Shown in pieces: positions 9,822 through 21,132 of a DNA stretch of 64,000 nucleotides. The DNA comes from Acrasis kona (Eukaryota > Heterolobosea > Eutetramitea > Acrasida > Acrasidae): contig JAOPGA020000668.1 of assembly GCA_026419775.2 (NCBI GenBank), positions 25,614 to 89,613 of the forward strand, given 5' to 3'. The stretch's first letter is position 1. Each line of letters begins with the position of its first letter. Below the pieces are notes generated by a model. That model was not told where the DNA came from and searched no databases. It saw only the letters and a program-made list of their open reading frames with translations. The position numbers and the translations under genes were made by a program.

Positions 9822-10567
9822 TTATTCTTTTTTATCATCTTCGTCGCTAGAGCCATAGTTTGCAATCAAAAGAGAAGAAACCGGTGGATGGTCTACTTTT
9901 TGTTTTTTATTATTCGATCCATCATCATCGCTTGTTCGCTTCTTCTTTTTTGAAGTTTTGTCTCCTTTATTCTTTTTTGTGATAATTACAACCTTCGACC
10001 GTTCGAGATCGAGTTCAGCAGTCTTTATGGTGGTTGGTTTCTTGTCTGAAATTTGATTATTTGCATTCTTCATGAGTTCTAGTTCTCTATTTTTGTCCTC
10101 AATTGTGATTACAGATGTGGCGACATCTCTCGAAAATTGCTACGTCAACGTTATAAATCTACAATTAAATAATCATTACCATAGCAGCTTGTTCATCGTG
10201 ATCCCTTACATCTCTATCTTTTTTTAATTGTCTATCCTTGTGCTCATTTAAAAATTGAATGTCGTCTTGGTCCAACCCTCTGGGAGCCACTACATTTTGT
10301 TGGTAATAAAACGGAAACGATCTTACAATTCCTAAATCTTTCTTCATCTTCTTGCTCTTTTAATTCCCTGCTTTCTTTCAACTGCTCCCAAAGTGGTCTC
10401 CTCGCCTACAGGGTGTTATTTTGAGTTAAATTTAGACTCACTACTTCACCATTGTTTGTGTGTACTGCTGGTTTCATACCCGTACTTCTAACGAAGCCAT
10501 GATTATCTCTATTTGTGAAGTTTGTCTTCCCAAGATAAGAGTCCGTGGGTTTATCTTGAATGTTCAT
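9822..10567 (-). CDS. PSME3IP1: PSME3IP1/FAM192A (NIP30)-like nuclear protein
   Basis: Four exons (10442-10567, 10327-10405, 10180-10289, 9822-10139) with introns of 36, 37 and 40 nt encode about 210 aa. The conserved NIP30 block is clear: ARRPLWEQLKESRELKEQ, EDEERFRNLAPRGLDQDD and IQFLNEHKDRQLKKD match the LYERLQEQKDRKQQEYEEQ...RGLDEDE..FLDEV pattern of human PSME3IP1. A charged linker, a Lys-rich nuclear-localisation-like stretch (KTSKKKKRTSDDD) and an acidic Ser/Asp tail (YGSSDEDDKKE) follow, as in the family. In animals the protein binds the nuclear proteasome activator PA28-gamma and requires phosphorylated tail serines. The start is the first in-frame ATG; two further in-frame ATGs exist downstream. 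Confidence 0.72.
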
Positions 10568-10853
10568 ATTGTAAAGGGGTCAACCAGTATGAGATTTTTT
10601 CTCTCATTGTGGTAAAGTTGGAAAAGCATGTTATTGTGTGTGGTGAGATTAAAATTTGGAGAGGAACAGATCCGCGCATATTCTATAAGTACGAAAAATT
10701 AATTACACAGATCAAATAGAAATTTGGGAATACGGTCATTTATAAAGTAGTATATGAATGAAATGGTGAATGCAATTCAAGAACAATGATCAGACAAATG
10801 CAAAGCGTGTATTAAAAAGATCCAATAAATAACATTCTCAAAGCTTATATTGT

Positions 10854-11468
10854 TTATGGTTTTATATACCTCACGAGTGTGATATTACTAGATGTACTAT
10901 CATACCAAGTTCCATCATTGTGCCTCTTCCACGTGCGCTCTGGAATTTTTTCATTCCTACCATCAATCGGTTCTATTTTTGTTTTGACATAATCTCTACC
11001 GTAAAACACTGTTCCCTTCGAAACACAAACTTTTGTATCAAACGCTACCAAGACATCTCCACAGAAAACATGTATCGTGGTATGTCTGCTGCTGTTGTCC
11101 CCTTTAATTTGGTACGGAAAATCACCAGGAAATACCTCGCTCTTTCTTTTATTGATGATGCTCTTCAGCTCATCCATCATCAAATAGTCTGCACATCGTA
11201 CTGTGTCTTCGTAGAATGGCTTTACTAAGGATAGAGAGTGAGTAGTCCGGCAGTTTATGTACTCTGCTATAAATTCAAAGGTCTCCAGCGTTATTTCTTT
11301 ATCATCTAGAATAAACGCTCCAGTTTCATCATCTTTTTCCGCGATAATTTTCTGTCTAATCATCGCGTTGAGCATAGAGTTTTCAGGGAGATCGCATTGT
11401 GAAAAGCAAAAATATTTGCCGTGAAGCCTAAACCAGTGCAGTAATGTGTTGTTTTTCCCGAAGGTCAT
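10854..11468 (-). CDS. Small BTB/T1 (KCTD-like) domain protein
   Basis: The minus frame is open from 11522 but only a TTG opens it; the first ATG is at 11466-11468, giving about 204 aa. LPENSMLNAMI, GAFILDDKEITLETFEFIAEYIN resembles the KCTD/T1 BTB core (PxSML..M, DGAFFIDRD.xxFxxIL.YL). The C-terminal half (about 90 aa, rich in Lys and aromatic residues) has no recognised domain. A first exon upstream is possible, because the frame before residue 1 stays open back to a TAG at about 11530. KCTD-type proteins often act as substrate adaptors for cullin-3 ligases, but that role is only an inference here. Confidence 0.5.
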   Translation of the reverse strand: MTFGKNNTLLHWFRLHGKYFCFSQCDLPENSMLNAMIRQKIIAEKDDETGAFILDDKEITLETFEFIAEYINCRTTHSLSLVKPFYEDTVRCADYLMMDELKSIINKRKSEVFPGDFPYQIKGDNSSRHTTIHVFCGDVLVAFDTKVCVSKGTVFYGRDYVKTKIEPIDGRNEKIPERTWKRHNDGTWYDSTSSNITLVRYIKP

Positions 11469-11501
11469 GTATGAATCATTGTCAACCAATCGAACTTCAA
11501 A

Positions 11502-12154
11502 ATGATACTGGACTCCACACAAAACGTGCTAGATATTTTCAACCCCGATTTAAGCAGTAGAAGAGAAAATATCTTGAGGAAAATAATATCTCTGACTATA
11601 GCCTTGTTTGGAAGCTTATTTGGACTTAAAGTGGCTTCTCAAATAGCTTTGAAACTAATCGATCTTCGCAGCACACCAAAACAGTTGTCTTGGGCGCAAA
11701 TACAAAGAGAAAAAAGAAAAAATATTTTGATATCACAAATATACAACACAACTATATCTCAAGCACTACCAGAGGTATGAAGTTCATAAAAGTAAAAGGA
11801 GATGACACAAATGAATTAAAAGAAATGCTGAACATATATAACCAATACAAACACACTAATCCTAACACCTTCCAAAACTTAATACCAACCCGTCAGCATG
11901 CACTTATTCGTGTAATGTTGAGCATTGATATGAGACAAGAAGAGATAATTATACCTTTTGAACTGTATAAAAATATGCCAGTAATATTAATTTCTTTGAG
12001 GCAATATAGGGACATTTGCCTACGCGCGAGATTGTCATACTTGATTGAACAAGAATTTGACGAGGATGCAATAAAAGCTCTTGTTCAGTTCCACAAACAA
12101 AAATCCGCACATGACAAAGATATGATAAGCAACATGGGGTCGAATAAAATTTAA
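11502..12154 (+). CDS. Unresolved gene: N-terminal membrane segment plus helical C-terminus
   Basis: Two overlapping open frames are present. The first (ATG at 11502 to about 11780) contains one transmembrane helix (ISLTIALFGSLFGLKVAS) and a basic helix after it. The second (about 11690-12154) holds a soluble helical segment ending SNMGSNKI. They differ by two bases in frame, so an intron or a frame break lies between; I found no standard 35-45 nt intron that joins them cleanly. The first ATG is only 33 bp from the ATG of the divergent BTB gene, so one start is probably wrong. Function unknown. Confidence 0.35.
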
Positions 12155-12236
12155 TGTAAAATAAAATCATTGTAATCAATCAACCGTCATCAATCCATTT
12201 TCAAAATTAATCTTTACAAATCGTAAGCAAGAAACA

Positions 12237-12824
12237 ATGGCAAACAACTCCTTGCTGCTTGGTTTGTTGGTTGTATTCTTGTTCAGCTTCTGCACTGCTC
12301 AGAGTGCTCAAGACAGAACAGAAAATCTGTATAATGACTTTGTTAAACATTATGGTTTGGTGAAAGTCTCGGAAGCAGGTATAGTAGACGCTACAGTGTG
12401 ACGTAACTTTCATATAGAGGGATTGAGTTGTTTGGCACACTTTAACTGCACTTCCTGCACTCAGTTTGTGGATTGTGTCTGGGTGAGCTCGAGCAGCAGT
12501 GCGGGAGTGGTTGCAACCACAACAACAGATGGGAAGAAAATTATAGACTATCAAAACGTAAACTTCTGTTGGTCAGGAACTGTAGGAGGGGGAACTAATT
12601 TGAACATCAAAAAACAAACAGAGGCCCTGGTAAACACAGAAATTGTGGCAAAAATCGGATTTGGAGATTACTCTTGGAGACAGTGCGGCATCAAAGGTGG
12701 TGCATTATTAATTTTGGTATCATTGTCTCCGGTTCTTTGCTGTTTCTTCTGTTGCCTTGCATGCTGCTGCATATTCTTGTGCTGTGCAGGAAAAAGAAAC
12801 AACAATGGATATAAAGGAATGTAA
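12237..12824 (+). CDS. Small Cys-rich single-pass (type I) membrane protein
   Basis: Exons 12237-12378 and 12418-12824 with a 39-nt intron give 182 aa. It has a signal peptide (about residues 1-21, LLLGLLVVFLFSFCTAQ), a luminal/extracellular part with a Cys-rich motif LAHFNCTSCTQFVDCVWV, and a C-terminal transmembrane helix unusually rich in Cys (SPVLCCFFCCLACCCIFLCC). A short basic cytosolic tail follows (AGKRNNNGYKGM). The C-x2-C-x5-C-x-W spacing recalls PSI-type cysteine knots in cell-surface receptors, but the match is partial. The juxtamembrane Cys cluster could be palmitoylated. No specific function assigned. Confidence 0.7.
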
Positions 12825-13305
12825 GCCATGTGTATACAATAAAACATGTATTAACAATAACATTATTTTTCACCTTATATGGGATTTAAATCGTAAATGA
12901 GAGGAGTATTTAAGTGTATGTCATGGATAGATTATTGTTGTGTTGTTAACAACTTTAACAGTAATGTTGACACTCCTGTCGTCGTTGTTGTTGACAATGT
13001 CTTCGTTTAAATTAAATTCTCATTAGAGTTTGTTTCTCAAAATTATGGCGAAAATTACTATAATCCAAGCCCTTTGAGCTATACTTTGTCTTGGTAATGC
13101 GTTATTGACCTTTCTGCAAACCGAAAAAATTTGTTGGATCAGCACATGAATGTCAACTAACCTTCATCAACCTGCGCATTAATCTATTCCATAACAGAAA
13201 GGTTGATGAATGATGCTTCGATCAACTTTCGGCTGATTGATTGTAAGGCAATGTGTTGTGCAACCTCAAGTTTTTACTTGATTTTATTCAAATCGATCTT
13301 CAAAA
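12825..13305. other. Intergenic
   Basis: AT-rich spacer between the membrane-protein gene and MSH2. It contains a partial imperfect dyad around 13165-13245 (AAGGTTGATGAATG and CATGAATGTCAACTAACCTT), otherwise nothing recognisable. Confidence 0.4.
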
Positions 13306-16300
13306 ATGGTTGCAAGAAAGAAGGCTGCGGCAAGCAAGGATAAGGAAAAAGATGTAGAAACACAAGGAGAGAAGCTAGCTGATGAAGTCGACAATAAAAG
13401 CGCCCAAGCGTTCACAGACTTCTACATAAACATAGAAGACCCGGTATTTTGAATTCATTCAATCCAACTCACATAAATAGACAGAAAAGAATTTATATCG
13501 GTTTTTTAAAAGAAGAGGAGGGAAGGATGATCACTACTACACTTGCCACGGCATAAATGCTGTGGACATAGCGAAGGATTATTATAAAACAACTGCGGCC
13601 CTTAGATTTTGGCAAACTAGTGGCACAACTCCTTACCCACCAAAGAGGGACGATTCAAAAAATCAAAAGTAGGTGAATTTTATTGAGTATAAAATTTAAC
13701 ATTCAAAGGAGAGACGAAGAGTGGATGGGCAAAGGACTTCCCTATGTTGCGGCAACTGTCTCGGTGTTTGAAGGTATTCTTCGCGATCTTCTCATTGTGA
13801 AGAAAAAGAAGGTAGAGGTTTGGGCTAATACTGGCGGCAACAAATGGTCTTGCGAGCAGAGTGGGTCACCAGGAAACTTACAAGGCTTCGAAGATATTTT
13901 ACTTGGAAGTTCGGGTCTAGGCAACGAAGCTCCTGTAGTTATGGCCATCCAGCTCGTCCAAAAAGATAACGTGAACGTATGGAACTGTTCAAAGTCATGA
14001 TCTAACATACATTAGACAATTGGTTGTGCATTCGTCAACACATCTCTGAGGAGGATTAGTGTGTGCGAATTTTTCGACAATGACCAATTCTCAAACTTGG
14101 AGGCAGCAATTGTTCAGATAGGAGCCAAGGAGGCGTTGATGTATCAGGAACCAGACTCTTATGCACATAACAAGATCGTTGATGTACTAAAGGTATGTTC
14201 TCAAAAAAGGATTCATCTTTTAACATGAATGAAGAGAAGTGACGTCGTCCTCAGTGATGCAAAAAAGTCGCATTTTAAAACGGACACCATCGAACAAGAT
14301 CTATCCAGACTACTCAAGAGCAGTATAAAGAACTTTTTAGAGATTTTAGAGAAGAAACATGTAATGGGTGCCGTAGCTTGTTTGATCCATTACCTTGATG
14401 TAAGAAGTTACGATATAAGAGCAAAATCTAACATTAAACAGATGATGGGAGATCAAAACAACTATGGATATTATGATTTGGCCACTTTTGACTTGGATCA
14501 ATTCATGAAGTTGGATTCATCAGCAGTCAAGGCTTTGAATTTGGTTCCACAGCCAACAGATACAAACAAGAGCATGAACCTATTTGGTCTCCTCAATCAC
14601 TGCAGAACAGGCATGGGCTCAAGAAGATTGATGCAATGGATCAGACAACCACTATTAAACATTGAGCTCATTAACCAAAGACACGACCTCGTCAGCGTAT
14701 TCATCGAAGATACAGTACTCCGCAAGACGATACAAGACGAACACTTTAAAAAGATACCTGATCTAGACAGACTCATCAAACGTTTCCAAAAAGTAAGAGC
14801 CAACCTAGAAGACTTGGTCAAGCTGTACCAATTCGTGGTTCGCATACCAGACATTCAAAAATGCTTATCCACCTTTGAAGGAGAAGAACACATCAAAACC
14901 CTACTTGACGAAAAGTACACCGATAACTTTACGTGTGTAATAGAAGACTTTCAACGCTTTGAGGATCTAGTAGAGACCACCATCGACTTGAAGGCTGCCC
15001 AAAACAACGAGTACCTCATCAACGCAGATATCGACCAGGAATTAAAAGAGCTAAAAATAGAACGGGATTCCATCCAATCAGAAATCGAGTCAACCTACGA
15101 GCGAATCAACAAACAATTCAACATTGATGCCAAGTTGGAGAAGAACAAACAGTTGGGCTACCACATGCAAATATCCTCAAAGGATGAGAAGAACATGAGA
15201 GGAGGATCCAATTACATTTCGTTGGGAACCATACAAAGCAAGGTCAAGTTCACCACCAGCGAACTACAGGAACTAAGCAACGAATACAAAATTACTTCAG
15301 AAAAGTACGACGCCAAGCAATCGTCCTTGGTGGAACAATGCATCAAGATCGCAGCCAGCTTCATACCCGTCATGGAAATTGTGAGCGAACTGGTGGCAGA
15401 GATGGACATTTTGATCAGCTTTGCACATCAATCCCTCAACGCACAAAAACCATACACCAGGCCCATCATGCAATCACACAAGGACACATCAAAAGTAGCA
15501 AAGATGGAATTATTGGAGGCAAGACATCCATGTTTGGAGTCACAGGACATTGTGCTCAATAATGTGTCCGTGAGCGGATTCATTCCCAACGACGTCAAAA
15601 TGATTCAAGGAAAGAGCGACTTTGTCATCATCACAGGACCCAACATGGGAGGAAAGAGCACATTTATAAGAATGATCGGAGTGGTCGCATTGATGGCACA
15701 GATTGGATGTTACGTTCCGTGCAACGAGGGATCGACGGTCACCACCAGAGATTGCATCCTCGCTCGTGTCGGTGCCAGCGATTCTCAATTCAGAGGCATT
15801 AGCACGTTCATGGCAGAAATGTTGGAGACGGCCACCATCCTTCAAAATGCAACGCAGGATAGTTTGATCATCATCGACGAATTGGGAAGAGGAACTTCGA
15901 CGTTCGATGGATTTGGATTGGCATGGGCCATCAGCGAACACATTATCACCGACAAGAAGAGCATGACCGTATTCGCCACACATTTCCACGAACTAACTGC
16001 CATCGGAGACGAAGATGTGTACCCCAACGTATGCAACATGCACGTGGTGGCGGAGGCAAGGGAGAACAGCATCACCATGTTGTACAAATTGGCGCAGGGA
16101 CCTTGCGAGAAGAGTTTTGGCATTCACGTGGCTCAGTTGGCTAAATTTCCTGACCAAGTTGTCCAGGTGGCCAAGAGAAAAGTGGAAGAGTTGGAGAATG
16201 CAGAGGAGTCTGAAGGCGATCCGAAACGAATACGTCACGATGAGGAGGTGATGAGAGATGCGTTGAGAGAATTTTGTTTGATTAAACAAGACGAGCACAT

Positions 16301-16394
16301 GAATGAAAAGTTACAGGCGTTGAAACAAAAAATACAAGATGCTGCATCGAGCGATGCCACATTAAAGAGCACGTTGGATAAAATAAAAGTTTAA
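13306..16394 (+). CDS. MSH2: DNA mismatch repair protein MSH2
   Basis: Five exons (13306-13443, 13481-13668, 13709-13976, 14016-14192, 14235-16394) with introns of 37-42 nt give 976 aa. Domain order follows MutS homologues: mismatch-binding-like N-terminal domain (FYINIEDP to YYTCHGINAVDIA), connector (CEFFDNDQFSNLEAAIVQIG), lever/clamp helices, then the ABC-type ATPase. Walker A GPNMGGKST is at about residue 725, DELGRGTSTFDG is the Walker B/signature, and FATHFHELT is the H loop. MSH2 pairs with MSH6 or MSH3 to recognise mismatches; like other MSH2 proteins it lacks the Phe-x-Glu mismatch wedge. A Lys/Ala-rich 30-residue N-terminal extension precedes the domain. All early introns cluster in the first 900 bp. 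Confidence 0.97.
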
Positions 16395-17653
16395 TTTGTT
16401 GTGTTGATGACTGCTTGAATGTATTGCATGCACGTGTGTTCCATCCAACTTGGTCCTGTGGGTACCATTCCCTCTATCCATGCTACGTGACCGCCGCGTG
16501 CGGTGGTTGCCAAGATGCAATGAGTGTTGTTTTTGATGAGTTGGGTGGGTATGGATTCTTGGGAGCTGATTGGATCGTCCAGCGAGTTGAGGAATAGGGT
16601 TGGGACTTGTATTTTTGGAATGTATGATTCGCAGCTGCTGAAGTTGTAAAAGTCATCCACGTTATCGTATTTGACAATGAACCTCGAAATGACGTCATCA
16701 AACTCTCTGGTGGAACTGATGGATTCGAACTTTTTAATGTCAAAGTCGGGCGATTTACTATAAATATCCAAGTGTCTGTCATTGTTAGTCTAATCATGAT
16801 GTTTTTATAAATACCTCATGACCATGTCCTTCCTTTTTGTTGTGAATACTTTATCATAAACTTTACTAGCGACAGGATTTCTCAACATTTTTGTGGCGGT
16901 GTTTAGGTTGTAAGGGTTAGAAATCGACATGCAGCAAGATAGGGGTGTGTTCTTTCCTGCTTTACCCAAATACCTGACAAGAATGTTTGAACCCAAAGAA
17001 AATCCTACACCAATCATGTGACTCCTCTGTCCTACCGACTTTCGTATGTGGTTTATTACCACTTCCAAATCATTCTCATCTAGACCAAATCTCTCTGTCT
17101 GTGTAGTGTTATTATTGATTTGTGTTAATTTTATACCTTGAGGCGTGTTTGTGCACCTCTGTAGTTCACAACCACAACACGATGCCCTGCCTTCTTACAC
17201 ACAGCTACGAAATGTTTGATTTCTATTTCCTGGCTGCCTCCGCACACACCAGACAGTACAACAACAGTAGATTTATCTTGTTCCTCGACATCTTTATTTT
17301 TTTGTGCCATTAAAGCAGGGTCCTCAACCCAATCTAGTAATATCTCCCCACCACAATTGAATACAAACAACTCACTTTCGTAAGGTGAACTGTGTTTTGA
17401 TTTATCTGACGTACGAGAAGTAATCTACTATAATGTTCGGTCTTAACAAGACATTATAGATTGTCTGAAGATGAGTATTGAAACACCAAATAGTGGGTCG
17501 AAATGATTGTTTGAAATTAGCAATACTATCAATAATTGATTTGTTGTTGGTTGTTTCTGCGAAGTGGAGATTAACTGGTTGACACACCACAAACCAATAG
17601 TACAAAAGGTATAATAGAAGCAATGCTACTAAAATCAAAGTCACACCCACCAT
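16391..17653 (-). CDS. Membrane-anchored alpha/beta hydrolase, EMB8/ABHD1-2-3 (YheT) family
   Basis: Four exons (17415-17653, 17137-17374, 16815-17098, 16391-16775) with introns of 40, 38 and 39 nt encode 381 aa. An N-terminal transmembrane helix (LILVALLLLYLLYYWFVV) is followed by the family hallmark CFNTHLQTIYNVLLRP, then ELFVFNCGGEILLDWVE, VVLSGVCGGSQE and the nucleophile elbow GVGFSLGSNILVRYLGK. RGGHVAW holds the catalytic His. Mammalian relatives act on phospholipids or monoacylglycerols. The first intron could also be read as 25 nt using an earlier AG, but the 40-nt version gives the better family alignment. Its TAA overlaps that of MSH2 on the other strand. Confidence 0.9.
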
Positions 17654-17809
17654 TTCAACTCCCCTGAATTGTTACGAAAATTTCCTTGGTTACAATATCA
17701 TTGGGTATAATTCTCCGTACTAGTTCGGGATTTTGCACTTTTTTTATGAAGAGTCAGAATTCATTGGCACGTATTATGTGATAGAGTAAAAGGATGGCGT
17801 TTATTTAAT

Positions 17810-17816
17810 TATAAAG
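17810..17816 (+). promoter_or_regulatory. TATA-like box before a short secreted ORF
   Basis: TATAAAG lies 25 bp upstream of the ATG at 17841. The placement suggests that the short ORF below was, or is, a gene start. Confidence 0.3.
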
Positions 17817-17840
17817 GCACATATGGTGATCAAATTTATC

Positions 17841-17963
17841 ATGCTCAAAATCACTGTCTTCATTTTCATTTTGATCCCCCTAGTTCCATCTGCTCATCTT
17901 GGCCTTCGATATCCTGGTTTATTTTCAGCAACTTATTGCGGAGGTTTACATACAAGTATATAG
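17841..17963 (+). CDS. 40-codon secreted peptide or gene remnant
   Basis: ATG-initiated frame of 40 aa beginning with a textbook signal peptide (MLKITVFIFILIPLVPSAHL) and then a short stretch with one Cys before TAG. A TATA-like box lies just upstream. The following 150 bp contain scattered stops in all three frames. It may be a genuine secreted peptide, a first exon whose continuation I could not join, or the surviving 5' end of a dead secreted-protein gene. I favour the last. Confidence 0.35.
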   Translation: MLKITVFIFILIPLVPSAHLGLRYPGLFSATYCGGLHTSI

Positions 17964-18088
17964 TTGAAAGGAATTTAGTATTAATCTCATTCAAATTCTC
18001 CTTGACACTGAAGCCTGATTGACAACTGATTCCATCAGCTCTGGTGTCACATTGTAGATCTAAATGCTCTTGAATTGAGGTCCGAGCG

Positions 18089-18095
18089 TATAAAG
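18089..18095 (+). promoter_or_regulatory. TATA-like box of the EEP gene
   Basis: TATAAAG lies 74 bp upstream of the ATG at 18163. Assigned by sequence and spacing only. Confidence 0.35.
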
Positions 18096-18162
18096 GCCAT
18101 CTAACCTATCAATCTCTTCCTTTAACAGCATGATCATCTTGCATTTTTGTAATTAGTCAACC

Positions 18163-19053
18163 ATGATGAAATCATTGGGGATGAGTGCATTCAAGGTTAT
18201 GTCATACAACATACGCTTCGCTGCAAAGTACGAAGCGAAGAGAGAGTACGAATGGGACTACCGGAAGAGTGGGTTGGTTGATGTGATCAAAGGACAGATG
18301 CCAGATGTTATAGGCCTACAAGAAGTACTCAGCGATCAACTGGATTACATTGCACAATCCCTCGGAGATTCTTACAAACACGTTGGTAATGCAAGAGAGT
18401 ACGATTCAAAAAACAAATCGTACCGAGGCGAGTACTCATCTGTATTCTATAACACTAAAAAGTTCCAGCTACTGGATCAAAATACCTTTTGGCTGAGCGA
18501 CAATCCTGACGTACCAAACGAAGGACCAGCTTGGGATGCCGACTGTGTGAGAATCTGTACTTGGGTTCTACTCAAGGACTTGAATTCTGAGAAAGTCTTT
18601 GTACATTTCAACACGCACTGGGATCACGTTGGTCCACAGGCGAGGACGAACTCAGCGGTGCTGATGAGAAACCGCATTATGCAAATGTTAGTAACTTTGA
18701 GGCAAAAAGGATTCAAAGATCCTCTTATAAGCGTATCGGGTGACTTCAATTGCCTTCCCGATGCAAAAGAATTATCGACCATGACGGAGCCCCTTGAGGA
18801 CTCGGGTAATAACATCAAGTTACAACTTACTGATTCCAAATCAATTGCAAAATCGAAACAAGGCCCCGAAGGAACATTTACTTTCTTCGACATGTCTGGA
18901 AACATTTTAATCGACTACATCTTCATCCAAGATGGATTCGATGCGATCAGGAAGTGGGATGTTGATTTGTATCACGTTGTAGATGATTTGTTACCATGCG
19001 GACATGTGCCATCTGATCACAGACCCATTGTTATTAATCTGTCATGTCGGTGA
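18163..19053 (+). CDS. Endonuclease/exonuclease/phosphatase (EEP) family protein
   Basis: Single-exon 296-aa protein. EEP active-site motifs appear in order: MSYNIR (metal-site Asn), VIGLQEV (catalytic Glu), HFNTHWDH (His), VSGDFN (Asp-Asn pair), LIDYIF and the terminal SDHRPIV (Asp-His). This is a Mg-dependent phosphodiesterase/phosphatase fold shared by exonuclease III, CCR4-type deadenylases, sphingomyelinases and inositol phosphatases. The compact length and the FWLSDNPDVP.EGPAWDADCVR segment match the small bacterial-type EEP hydrolases found in bacteria and protists. There is no signal peptide, so it is probably cytosolic; the substrate cannot be deduced. The ATG at 18163 is followed by further in-frame ATGs at residues 2 and 7. 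Confidence 0.85.
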   Translation: MMKSLGMSAFKVMSYNIRFAAKYEAKREYEWDYRKSGLVDVIKGQMPDVIGLQEVLSDQLDYIAQSLGDSYKHVGNAREYDSKNKSYRGEYSSVFYNTKKFQLLDQNTFWLSDNPDVPNEGPAWDADCVRICTWVLLKDLNSEKVFVHFNTHWDHVGPQARTNSAVLMRNRIMQMLVTLRQKGFKDPLISVSGDFNCLPDAKELSTMTEPLEDSGNNIKLQLTDSKSIAKSKQGPEGTFTFFDMSGNILIDYIFIQDGFDAIRKWDVDLYHVVDDLLPCGHVPSDHRPIVINLSCR

Positions 19054-19072
19054 AATAAAAAATTATAAAATT

Positions 19073-19260
19073 TAATATTGCAAAAAGTAACTTTTATACA
19101 CTTGAGCGAGGGGTATGTTCAAACCAGGTATCATCGACCTCACAGTCGCCATTTCCTGATGAAATTTCAACTCCTCATACAGCAAATCTGCATCTTTCTC
19201 AAGTCATTGTCTTTATAGTTTGAAGATCCTGTGTGAACACAAGAGCAAGTGCGACACCCA
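19073..19260 (-). pseudogene. Coding-like gene fragment, broken
   Basis: On the minus strand a helical stretch EKDADLLYEELKFHQEMATV continues to IPGLNIPLAQVYKSYFLQY and a stop. Just upstream a different frame reads LLGVALALVFTQDLQTIKTM. The two look like parts of one protein separated by a single-base frame change. No ATG or promoter is apparent. I do not recognise the family. It is probably a leftover of a decayed gene between two live convergent genes. Confidence 0.3.
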
Positions 19261-19302
19261 ATAAATAAATTCAAAAAATACTTTTACTATTAATGATAAC
19301 AT

Positions 19303-20673
19303 TTATTTCTTGTTCCTCATGTAGTCGATAATGTGTTCATAAACGTCACGTACGGCTTTATAGCTCCAAACAAAATCTAAATGACCATATGTTTCCAAGA
19401 GCTTGACTTCCTTCAAGTGTTTTTCTGGTAGCTTCTTAATGAAGAACAAAACGTCATCTGAATCTGCGAGTGTGTCCTTTCCACCATAATATAGCACAGT
19501 GTCAACTTTCATCTTGCTGACATCATATTCTGGAGGAGTTGGGAACCCATACTTTTCGGTGTTTGCCTTTTCTGACCCATAGTCGTACATCTTGAACAAA
19601 TCGAACTCAACAGCTTGACTCCACTAAAAAAGTCAAAAATGTATTTTAAGAGTGAATGACTTACATGTGCAATGTTTTGCATGCTTGTTCCAGCTGGCAA
19701 GGTATCCAAGTAATAAGGTATTCTATCGTGATGAACATTATCCTTCATGGTATCACAACCTGCCAAAGCACAAACTACGCTCCAGCATAATTCCTTAATG
19801 ATGTGGCCTCCACACAAGTTGGGTAGTATCCATCTCATGATTGACGTGGATGGTAAGAATTCCTTAACGCCAAACCAAACAAGAACTTTGTCAAAGTGGG
19901 TCTTGGCAAGGACTTGGAACAGTGGTGCTGTTACATGACCGACGAAAGCAGCAGGAGCGAGGGCGAAGAAGGTCTTAACTTTTTCACCAATGTTGTATGT
20001 CTTTGTAGTAGAGCAGTTGTTTGTGGAGAAGCAGGCAAAGCCCATGACCGAACCCTATTAAAAAATTAATGACATGTTCAAACGAGAAGTAATCGTTACT
20101 TGAGAGTGGCCTATGTAAGCCTCAAGTTGTGGGTGGCCTGTTTCCTTTAGAATGAACTCAATAGTACTTGGTAAATCGTCCAAACTCATCTCATCATAAG
20201 AGAATTTCCAGTATTCTTGACTCTTTCTGTCGAGCTTTGTGTGCTTATCAGAATATCTGTTTCCTCTTACATTGCCTAGCCAAACATCATAACCTTGGTC
20301 AGCCAAAATGAAAGCGAGGGATTCATTATATGGATTGTTAGCCCATGTGTTCGAGCAATCAACCAAACCATGCTGAAGAAGAACAGCTGGCTTTTTATAT
20401 ACATTTGAACTTTTACGTCCTGAGGGTATTCTTTGTATAGAAAGAATATAACCATCTGTGGTGGTGACCTCATATTGTTGTACCACATATCCTTGGTCCT
20501 GGACTATTGCTGTTAGACAGAATGGAGAGTCGATACTACTTACTAAGCTCAGTTATATTTCTAGATACGTGATTGGAACGGTAAGCCTCAATCTCATCTA
20601 CTGAAGGCCATTGGTAGTCCCCAAGTGCAAGTCCAACAACACACACTAACAAAGATAATATAACAACTTTCAT
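19303..20673 (-). CDS. Secreted/lysosomal acid lipase (LIPA/LIPF family)
   Basis: Four exons (20544-20673, 20100-20509, 19665-20054, 19303-19623) with introns of 34, 45 and 41 nt encode 416 aa. A signal peptide (MKVVILSLLVCVVGLALG) precedes the family start GYVVQQYEVTTTDGYILSIQRIP. LLQHGLVDCSNTWANN is the oxyanion region, AYIGHSQGSVMGF the nucleophile elbow with catalytic Ser (the second intron splits GHSQ from GS), GGKDTLADSDD the acid region and YGHLDF the catalytic His. Acid lipases hydrolyse cholesteryl esters and triacylglycerols in lysosomes or digestive vacuoles. That fits a phagotrophic cell (inference). All splice joins preserve the family alignment. Confidence 0.93.
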
Positions 20674-20717
20674 GATTTTGGTTTGTTGTGAATGATTTGG
20701 ATTTTTACTCGGTCAAC

Positions 20718-20725
20718 TATTTATA
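20718..20725 (-). promoter_or_regulatory. TATA box of the acid lipase gene
   Basis: On the minus strand TATAAATA lies 45 bp upstream of the lipase ATG, a typical position allowing a very short 5' UTR. Confidence 0.4.
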
Positions 20726-21132
20726 TTCCGAAATCTCTTCATTATTTGGTATAATGGGAGTTGTTTCGGAGGTAATTCTAATTTAAAACGACGGTTACTT
20801 TGTTTTCTCCAATTTTCCGTCGTGGAGATAAGAACATACTGCGACGATAAATTTCCTGAGCTAAAAGTAAAATACCAAATATTCCTGAACGAATTTGATT
20901 AAAACGATTTCAAATTAGATGTTTATTAATGGCTTACATTCTTCAAGTAAGCTAAGTACTCATCTTTTTTCCGTTAAATTTCTTTTGTGTTTTACACTTG
21001 CATGATAACTGGACGTTATTCCTAAATATATGATTAGGGAACATTCTTATTGACTGCCATAAAGAAAAACTACAACCTTAAAAGAACATCAACAGCCATG
21101 TATGAGCTCTCGAATAACTTATGTGGTCAAGA

